This document shows positions 14,047 to 19,013 of a stretch of 19,013 nt of DNA, one piece after another. Made by a program: the position numbers and the translations under genes. The notes below the pieces were generated by a model. The model ran no database searches and had not been told where the DNA came from. It saw nothing but the letters and a program-made list of their open reading frames with translations. Source of the stretch: an uncultured Porphyromonadaceae bacterium (GTDB lineage: Bacteria; Bacteroidota; Bacteroidia; Bacteroidales; Muribaculaceae); NCBI GenBank assembly GCA_900555165.1, contig USKE01000006.1:1-19013 (forward strand), in the 5' to 3' direction. Each line of letters begins with the position of its first letter. Position 1 is the first letter of the stretch.

Positions 14047-14062
14047 ATGCATAAATATGCAT
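14047..14062. promoter_or_regulatory. Palindrome over the -33 region, candidate operator
   Basis: ATGCATA and TATGCAT are perfect inverted copies separated by AA. The element overlaps the position where the -33 box of the FN3-protein promoter should be, a typical place for a repressor or activator site. It could also be a chance AT-rich palindrome. Confidence 0.4.
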
Positions 14063-14097
14063 TGACCTGCGGTAAAATGCCGGAGACGAGACGATTT

Positions 14098-15018
14098 TTA
14101 ACTTTTGTGAAGGAGATTACGCGGGTGGTGGGCAAGAATCTCGTCGCGCAGGCGCGTGCGGTCGAGGTTCAGGTATATCTCGGTGGTGGCGATCGACTCG
14201 TGGCCGAGCATCTGCTGTATGGCGCGCAGGTTGGCGCCCCCTTCGAGCAGATGGGTGGCGAAACTGTGGCGCAGCGTGTGGGGCGAGATGGTCTTGACAA
14301 TGCCGGCTCCCAGGGCCAGTCGGCGTATGATGGTGAATATCATCTGCCGGGTGAGGCGTGTGCCCCGGTTGTTGAGGAAGACGATGTTCTCCTCGCCGCG
14401 GCGTGGCATGATGTCGCCCCGCGGGCCGGCGGCATATTCGCCGATCAGTTCGGCGGCTATGGGCGAAACGGGAACTACACGTTCTTTCGAGCCTTTGCCG
14501 GTGACCATGACATATCCTTCGGTGAGATACACCTTGTCGAGCGTGAGGTCTACGAGTTCCGACACCCGCAGGCCACAGCCATAGAGTGTCTCGATTATGG
14601 CGCGGTTGCGGAGGGCGGCGGGGCCGGGCGGAATTGCCTCTATGAGCGAGTTTATCTCGTCGACAGTGAGTATGTTGGGCAGATGCCTCCCCTGGCGCGG
14701 TGTCTGCAGCAGTATGGTGGGATCATCATCGACGAACCCCTCGGCGCGCAGGTAGCGGTAGAACGACTTTATGCCTGAGATGATGCGGGCCTGTGACCGG
14801 GGGGCGATGCCGATGTCGACCAGTGTGGCCACGAAGGTCTGCAGGTCGTCGTGAGTGACGGCGTCGACGCCGATGCCCCCGCTGTCGGTGAAACGTATGA
14901 ATTTGGTCACGTCGTCGAGATACGATGCCACCGTATTCTCCGCCAGGCCGAGCTGCAGGCCCAGCCACGCCGAATACTCGTTGACAAGCCGCTGGTTATC
15001 GGGCAGTGTGCGTGGCAT
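14098..15018 (-). CDS. xerD: Site-specific tyrosine recombinase XerD
   Basis: This 306-residue tyrosine recombinase resolves chromosome dimers at dif with a partner recombinase. An N-terminal SAM-like core-binding domain covers about 1-105. The catalytic domain carries the full active-site set: Arg151 (GCGLRVSEL), Lys175 (TGKGSKERVVP), His247 and Arg250 (SPHTLRHSFATHLLEGG), His273 (LGHESIATTEIY) and nucleophile Tyr282. Length and motif spacing are those of the housekeeping Xer proteins, and there are no integrase-type extensions or nearby att repeats, so it is not a mobile-element integrase. It is the last gene of a YfhO - methyltransferase-like - xerD run, 12 bp after the preceding stop. The choice of XerD over XerC rests on overall resemblance and is less certain than the family. 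Confidence 0.93.
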   Translation of the reverse strand: MPRTLPDNQRLVNEYSAWLGLQLGLAENTVASYLDDVTKFIRFTDSGGIGVDAVTHDDLQTFVATLVDIGIAPRSQARIISGIKSFYRYLRAEGFVDDDPTILLQTPRQGRHLPNILTVDEINSLIEAIPPGPAALRNRAIIETLYGCGLRVSELVDLTLDKVYLTEGYVMVTGKGSKERVVPVSPIAAELIGEYAAGPRGDIMPRRGEENIVFLNNRGTRLTRQMIFTIIRRLALGAGIVKTISPHTLRHSFATHLLEGGANLRAIQQMLGHESIATTEIYLNLDRTRLRDEILAHHPRNLLHKS

Positions 15019-15030
15019 TGTGCGCGGGTG

Positions 15031-15651
15031 TCAGAAATAGAAATCAAACGACTGCCGGGGCAGTCCGCGGAAGGCACAGAATATGCCGAGCTGGCCGTTG
15101 GTGAAGTCCATGCCCGACGGGGCGCCGACGTAAATCTGTTCCCACAGCCGCTGCGACGGACGCTGATGGAGGCCGCGAACGAATATCACCACTCCGTCAG
15201 GACGGTGCATCTCTTTGAGTATGAGCTGGCGCAGCGGATCCACAATGAGGTCGCGCATGCAGTTTACCAGTATGAACAGGGTGCCGTCGGGCCGGATGAC
15301 CGGCGGGCGGTCCATGATCCAGCGCAGACGTGTGGCTTTCGGCACTGCGCGCGACAGGATGGTGTAGGTCACCTCATGCCCCTGGCCTACTTCAAGCACC
15401 GTTGGGGGATTGAACCGGCAGAGCAGTCTGAAAAGCAGGCGTGCCTCGGGTATGGAATAGTCGAATCCGGCGAAGTTCTCGCTGAGGCCGATCTGGCGTC
15501 CGCGCGGACAGAACGAGTCGATCTCGGCGTATGCATAGTAATGTGCGTCATGTTCGCCGATGACCTTTGTTATCAGATCGTAAGCGAATGGTGAGTGTAC
15601 GCCAAACCCCTTTGAGGTACGCCATTTCTTAATTGTCTGACCGATTCCCAT
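15031..15651 (-). CDS. Degenerate class I SAM-methyltransferase-like protein
   Basis: This is a 206-residue cytoplasmic protein. The N-terminus (KKWRTSKGFGVHSPFAYDLITKVI, about 8-31) is the signature of a Bacteroidetes class I methyltransferase-like family, and a remnant of the SAM-binding glycine loop is seen as TVLEVGQGHEVT. The region that should carry the acidic SAM-binding residue and the following strand-helix units appears shortened, and the usual DDIHW-type segment reads VRGLHQRPSQRLWEQI. It may therefore not bind SAM or methylate anything. I chose the ATG at 15651: the frame stays open to 15909, but that extension lies inside the YfhO gene and has no family resemblance. The gap to the YfhO stop is 17 bp and to xerD 12 bp, so it is very probably co-transcribed with both. 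Confidence 0.7.
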   Translation of the reverse strand: MGIGQTIKKWRTSKGFGVHSPFAYDLITKVIGEHDAHYYAYAEIDSFCPRGRQIGLSENFAGFDYSIPEARLLFRLLCRFNPPTVLEVGQGHEVTYTILSRAVPKATRLRWIMDRPPVIRPDGTLFILVNCMRDLIVDPLRQLILKEMHRPDGVVIFVRGLHQRPSQRLWEQIYVGAPSGMDFTNGQLGIFCAFRGLPRQSFDFYF

Positions 15652-15668
15652 GGTACTTGATACGTGTG

Positions 15669-18296
15669 TTATTCTTCGGGAGAAGGATTGTCGGCCGGCG
15701 GCAGGGTCGCGAGCGAGCATATCAGGGCCATAAACAGCAGGAAGTAGATGGCTATGACGGCGGCGCGGGCCACGCTTACGGTAGCTGTCACCGATTTGGG
15801 GCGGAACGTGAGTTCCACCGAGTGCTCGCCCGCCGGGATGGCTATGGCGCGGAGCACATAGTTCACGCGGCCGATGGCGGCGGGTTTGCCGTCGACAGTT
15901 GCCTCCCATCCCCAGGGGAAATAGATTTCAGAGAGCACGGCCACCCCTCCGCGTGCCGAACGGGCGTGGTATGTGAGCCGGTCGGGGGCGTAGGTAGTCT
16001 CGAAGATGGTGTCGCCTGGCGCCTTGGGAGCGGTTGTGCCGAGCGCCTCGCTGAACCGGCTGTCGGCCACGGCGGTACGGGCCGGGTCGATGGTCGAGAG
16101 TGCGGCCATCTCTGCGTCGGCACCATCCACATAGGCTATCGAGTCAACGAACCAGGCGTTGCCCAGGGCATCGGGGTTGACGCTGAGCTGCCCGTCGGGG
16201 GTGATGATGTAGCGGGCGTTGAGCATGTCGAGCACGTTCCAGTCGGCGGGGGTGATGTCGCCCGACAGGAAGTGGTTGAGATGGGTGTCGATCAGGTCCT
16301 GGTAGCGTGTGAGCTTGGCGGCGTGGTAGCCTCCGATCATCTTGTGGTGGTACGACGGCGCGGCGCCCTGGAACTGCGGTATGTCCATCACGCGGTAGTT
16401 CATGGCGGTGTCGGCCAGGATAGCCCTGTCGTTGGCCGACAGGGGGAAGGGGTCGGATGCCGAGAGCTCGGGCGTGCAGAATGAGTCGTGCGAGAGGTAA
16501 CGTTTGTTGACCGTGTAGAGGTCGGTGCCTGCGATAAGCGTCACGAGCACGACTGCCATCCAGGGACGTGCGATGCGGTAGGCCCACAGCATCAGCGCGC
16601 CGAAACCGAACACGATGAACAGCAGTGAGCGCAGCGAGTCGGCGCGCACCATAGACTGGCGCAGGTCGGTGACAACCGACGCTATGGCCGGATTATCGAT
16701 CGAGAGCATGCGCACCAGCTGAGGGTCGGCCCCCTGCGACTGCAGCCACGCGCCCATGTAGGCCGACTGCTGCAGGTCTCCGTCGGTGATGGCGGGGCCG
16801 TATATGCCGGGGAAGAGCCAGCCCAGCAGGCAGAACGCCGCGGGTACGCCGAACGACCAGTACAGCGCCGTGCGGTAACGGCGGAAACCGTCGGGCGCGG
16901 TCAGCAGTCTGTACAGACCCATGACGGCCAGCACCGGTATGGCGAATTCGGTGATCACGAGTATCGACTCTACGGTGCGGAACCGCGAGTACATGGGCAC
17001 GTAGTCGATGAACAGGTCGGTGAGCCACTGCATGTTGCGTCCCATGGCCAGGAAGATGGCGAACAGGCCGGTGAGTATCAGTGCCCATTTTACGGAACCT
17101 TTGACGATTATGCACCCCAAAAGGGCCAGGGCGAAAATGAGCGCACCCGCGTAAACGGGGCCGTTGGTGGCCTCGGGCTCGCCGAAATACTGCAGGGTCT
17201 GGGCCACATACTGGCGCTCGTACTCGTTCAGGCCGGCGCGCGACATGGTTTCCTCGGCGCCGTCGAGGTCGGCGAGCGACATGGCCTGCATCTGCCCCTG
17301 CACGGGACGCATCGATGCGCCACCCTTCACATCGGGTATCAGCAGGGTGAAGGCCTCGGCACGGCCGTATGAGTATTGGGTTATGTAGTCGCGGTCGAGG
17401 CCGTCGGTCTTCGCGGCCTCAGAGGCGGCATCGGTGCGCGTGAGCTCGGAATGTCCTCCGCGCATCGACTGTTTCGAGTATTCGTAAGTGTTGTAGAGGT
17501 TCGGCAGATTGGCGCAAACAGCCAGCGCGGCGGCCACGGCCAGGGTGCCGGTGGCTATGCCCCACTGCTTTATTTTCTTATCCTTTACCGCTTTGAAGAA
17601 GAATCCTATGGCGAGCGCCACGATGACAAACAGGAAGTAATAGGTCATCTGCACATGGTTGCTCTGCACCTGCATCATGGCCGCGAGCCCGGCGAGCGCC
17701 CCGCCGGCGAGCCAGCGTCCCCGGTAGGCCATTATCACGCCCGCTATGGTGGGGGGGACGTAGGCCAGGGTGACGAATTTCCAGATGTGTCCTGCCCCGA
17801 TGATGATGATGAAATAGGTGGAGAATCCCCAGGCTATGGCGCCCAGCAACGCATAGTACCACCTGAACCGCATGGCCATGAGCAGGATGAGCATGCCTGC
17901 CATCATCATGAACAGCAGGTTCGAGGGGGAGGGGAGTCCGGCCCCGTAGAGTGTGGTGATCCAGCTGAACAGCGAGTCAGACGGGTAGGTGGGCGAGATC
18001 TGGAATGTGGGCATTCCGGAGAAGAGCGAGTTTGTCCACCGGGGCTGGTCGCCGCCGTGCGTGGCCACCCACTCCTGTGCCTCGTGGCCTATGGCCGCGC
18101 CCTGCTGCATGTCGTGCTGGCGCAGCTGGTTGCCCAGCGAGGCGTCGGGATAGAAGAACGCTATCGCCACCAGGGCGATTATGGCCAGTGCTGCGAAGAA
18201 TCCCCAGACCTGGGGGCGTTTTACGGCCTCGATGAGGTTTGCCGGCACCCGTTTCAGTCGGGTGGCTATCGTGGTTGACTCTCTGTTGTCTGTCAT
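15669..18296 (-). CDS. YfhO family polytopic membrane protein
   Basis: This 875-residue inner-membrane protein belongs to the YfhO family, which resembles GT-C-type glycosyltransferases and in Gram-positives has been linked to glycosylation of surface polymers; the Bacteroidetes role is not defined. After a short cytoplasmic N-terminus, the first membrane segment is at about 30-50, followed by a periplasmic loop (51-110) with the RWTNSLFSGMPTFQI motif. Many further segments run to about residue 590. NHVQMTYYFLF (213-223) is a family hallmark. A large soluble C-terminal part (about 600-840) includes SYHHKMIGGYHAAKLTRYQ and SEIYFPWGWEATVDGK, before a last membrane segment. The length is normal for the Bacteroidetes family. 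It heads the three-gene run with the methyltransferase-like gene and xerD, and is divergent from the gene at 18372. Confidence 0.93.
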   Translation of the reverse strand: MTDNRESTTIATRLKRVPANLIEAVKRPQVWGFFAALAIIALVAIAFFYPDASLGNQLRQHDMQQGAAIGHEAQEWVATHGGDQPRWTNSLFSGMPTFQISPTYPSDSLFSWITTLYGAGLPSPSNLLFMMMAGMLILLMAMRFRWYYALLGAIAWGFSTYFIIIIGAGHIWKFVTLAYVPPTIAGVIMAYRGRWLAGGALAGLAAMMQVQSNHVQMTYYFLFVIVALAIGFFFKAVKDKKIKQWGIATGTLAVAAALAVCANLPNLYNTYEYSKQSMRGGHSELTRTDAASEAAKTDGLDRDYITQYSYGRAEAFTLLIPDVKGGASMRPVQGQMQAMSLADLDGAEETMSRAGLNEYERQYVAQTLQYFGEPEATNGPVYAGALIFALALLGCIIVKGSVKWALILTGLFAIFLAMGRNMQWLTDLFIDYVPMYSRFRTVESILVITEFAIPVLAVMGLYRLLTAPDGFRRYRTALYWSFGVPAAFCLLGWLFPGIYGPAITDGDLQQSAYMGAWLQSQGADPQLVRMLSIDNPAIASVVTDLRQSMVRADSLRSLLFIVFGFGALMLWAYRIARPWMAVVLVTLIAGTDLYTVNKRYLSHDSFCTPELSASDPFPLSANDRAILADTAMNYRVMDIPQFQGAAPSYHHKMIGGYHAAKLTRYQDLIDTHLNHFLSGDITPADWNVLDMLNARYIITPDGQLSVNPDALGNAWFVDSIAYVDGADAEMAALSTIDPARTAVADSRFSEALGTTAPKAPGDTIFETTYAPDRLTYHARSARGGVAVLSEIYFPWGWEATVDGKPAAIGRVNYVLRAIAIPAGEHSVELTFRPKSVTATVSVARAAVIAIYFLLFMALICSLATLPPADNPSPEE

Positions 18297-18322
18297 TATC
18301 CTTGTTTGTCGCTTATTTCTCG

Positions 18323-18349
18323 CAAATTTAGTGATTTTTTGTAAATTTG
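18323..18349. promoter_or_regulatory. Divergent mirrored -7 boxes between YfhO and the DUF6056-like gene
   Basis: On the plus strand TAAATTTG (18342-18349) is a -7 match for the gene at 18372, with a leader of about 17 nt. On the minus strand TAAATTTG (18330-18323) is a -7 match for the YfhO gene at 18296. The two boxes are identical, point away from each other and are 11 bp apart. Neither has a clear TTTG -33 box. Confidence 0.6.
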
Positions 18350-18371
18350 TAGCTAATTAGTTCGCAAACTT

Positions 18372-19013
18372 ATGAATGACAACAATATCCCCGCCACGCC
18401 TGCATCGGCCGCAAACGGTCACTGCCTAACTGCATGGATGCTGGCCGGGGTCATGGCACTGCTGTTCGCGATATGGCAATACTGGACTCCGGTGCAGATG
18501 GATGACCTGTGGATGCAGGCTTACTACAACCGGTTTGCCGACCGTTACGGCGCCGGCACGTTCCGCGCGTGGCTGGAGTATGCCGAATGGTTCCGTGTCG
18601 ATTCCAACGGGCGTCTGGCCAATTACCTGGCGCCGATTGTGACGCTGTATGTGCCGCGGTGGCTGTTTGCTGCCATGACGGGCATTTTTGTCGGACTGCT
18701 GTATATGCTCGTGGCACGTCTCAGCGGCCTGGGGCGCCGCTACAGCCCTACGTTCCAGTGGCGGTGGATGGCGCTTGTGTGGGCGGCCTCGATGGTGCTT
18801 TTCCCCTGGCGCGATCATCTGATGCTGGCCGACTATGCGCTCAATTACGTGTATACCACTATCTTCGACCTGTTGTTTGTGTGGGCGTGGCTCACGGCGC
18901 TGTCGCGCCGCTTGGGGGCGGTTACTCTGCTCGGCGCCTGTGTGGCGGCACTTGTCGGCGGCATGATGCACGAGGGGCTGGCCGTGCCTCTGCTTGCAGG
19001 GTGCGGTGTGGTG
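18372..19013 (+). CDS. Polytopic membrane protein, DUF6056-like; 3' end outside the window
   Basis: The frame is open for 214 codons from the ATG at 18372 to the window edge. After a 20-residue soluble N-terminus there are hydrophobic segments at about 21-38, 88-117, 131-145, 160-177 and 181-198. Features include an Asp-Asp pair in the first extracytoplasmic loop (QMDDLWMQAYYNRF, 42-55), SNGRLANYLAP (78-88), WRDHLMLADYALNYVY (146-161) and GGMMHEGLA (196-204). This pattern resembles the DUF6056 family of Bacteroidetes and, more distantly, GT-C glycosyltransferases, in which an acidic pair in the first loop is catalytic. That function is only an inference here. An in-frame ATG does not occur upstream, and the -7 box TAAATTTG sits 23 bp before the start. 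Confidence 0.7.
   Translation, partial: MNDNNIPATPASAANGHCLTAWMLAGVMALLFAIWQYWTPVQMDDLWMQAYYNRFADRYGAGTFRAWLEYAEWFRVDSNGRLANYLAPIVTLYVPRWLFAAMTGIFVGLLYMLVARLSGLGRRYSPTFQWRWMALVWAASMVLFPWRDHLMLADYALNYVYTTIFDLLFVWAWLTALSRRLGAVTLLGACVAALVGGMMHEGLAVPLLAGCGVV

Noticed and set aside
14098..15018. Tyrosine recombinase as a phage or island integrase
   Set aside because: Length, motifs and operon context match housekeeping XerC/D; no flanking direct repeats, tRNA target or mobile cargo genes.
15652..15909. N-terminal extension of the methyltransferase-like protein to 15909
   Set aside because: The extra 86 residues lie inside the YfhO coding region in another frame, are Arg/His-rich and show no family resemblance.

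Overview
The window looks like chromosomal DNA of a fairly GC-rich member of the Bacteroidota (order Bacteroidales; a Muribaculaceae-type gut bacterium is my best guess). Reasons: four promoter candidates carry the Bacteroidetes -7 box TAnnTTTG, two of them with a TTTG -33 box at 19-20 nt; two secreted proteins end in type IX-secretion-like C-terminal domains; and the gene families (BI-1, the long nucleoside kinase, YfhO, DUF2461, NhaC, DUF6056-like) are typical of that phylum. No tRNA, rRNA, CRISPR array, insertion sequence or prophage was seen.

Layout. Positions 1-1656 (minus): a Bax-inhibitor-1 membrane protein followed by the N-terminal part of a nucleoside kinase, probably one operon. 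Positions 1657-1947: a noncoding gap with a 9-bp tandem/inverted repeat and a long palindrome. Positions 1948-3738 (minus): arginyl-tRNA synthetase, preceded by a complete small SRP RNA gene (3792-3888) with its own promoter. Positions 4056-9230 (minus): a 1724-residue secreted modular protein with four alternating CUB-like and sialidase-N-terminal-like modules, a right-handed beta-helix and a sorting domain. Its 5' leader contains a clear cobalamin riboswitch (9449-9650) with a matching promoter. Positions 9705-12010 (plus): a DUF2461 protein and an NhaC-type sodium/proton antiporter, the latter bracketed by two related perfect palindromes. Positions 12224-13981 (minus): a secreted fibronectin-III/MAM-like protein. 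Positions 14098-18296 (minus): a tight run of YfhO membrane protein, a degenerate methyltransferase-like protein and XerD. Positions 18372-19013 (plus): the start of a polytopic membrane protein.

The most interesting signal is the cobalamin riboswitch, whose only downstream gene is the 1724-residue surface-type protein. That protein has no recognisable corrinoid transport or biosynthesis domain. This suggests a vitamin-B12-controlled surface factor of unknown function. The other genes are mainly housekeeping (translation, protein targeting, chromosome dimer resolution, ion homeostasis) and show no sign of forming one dedicated system.
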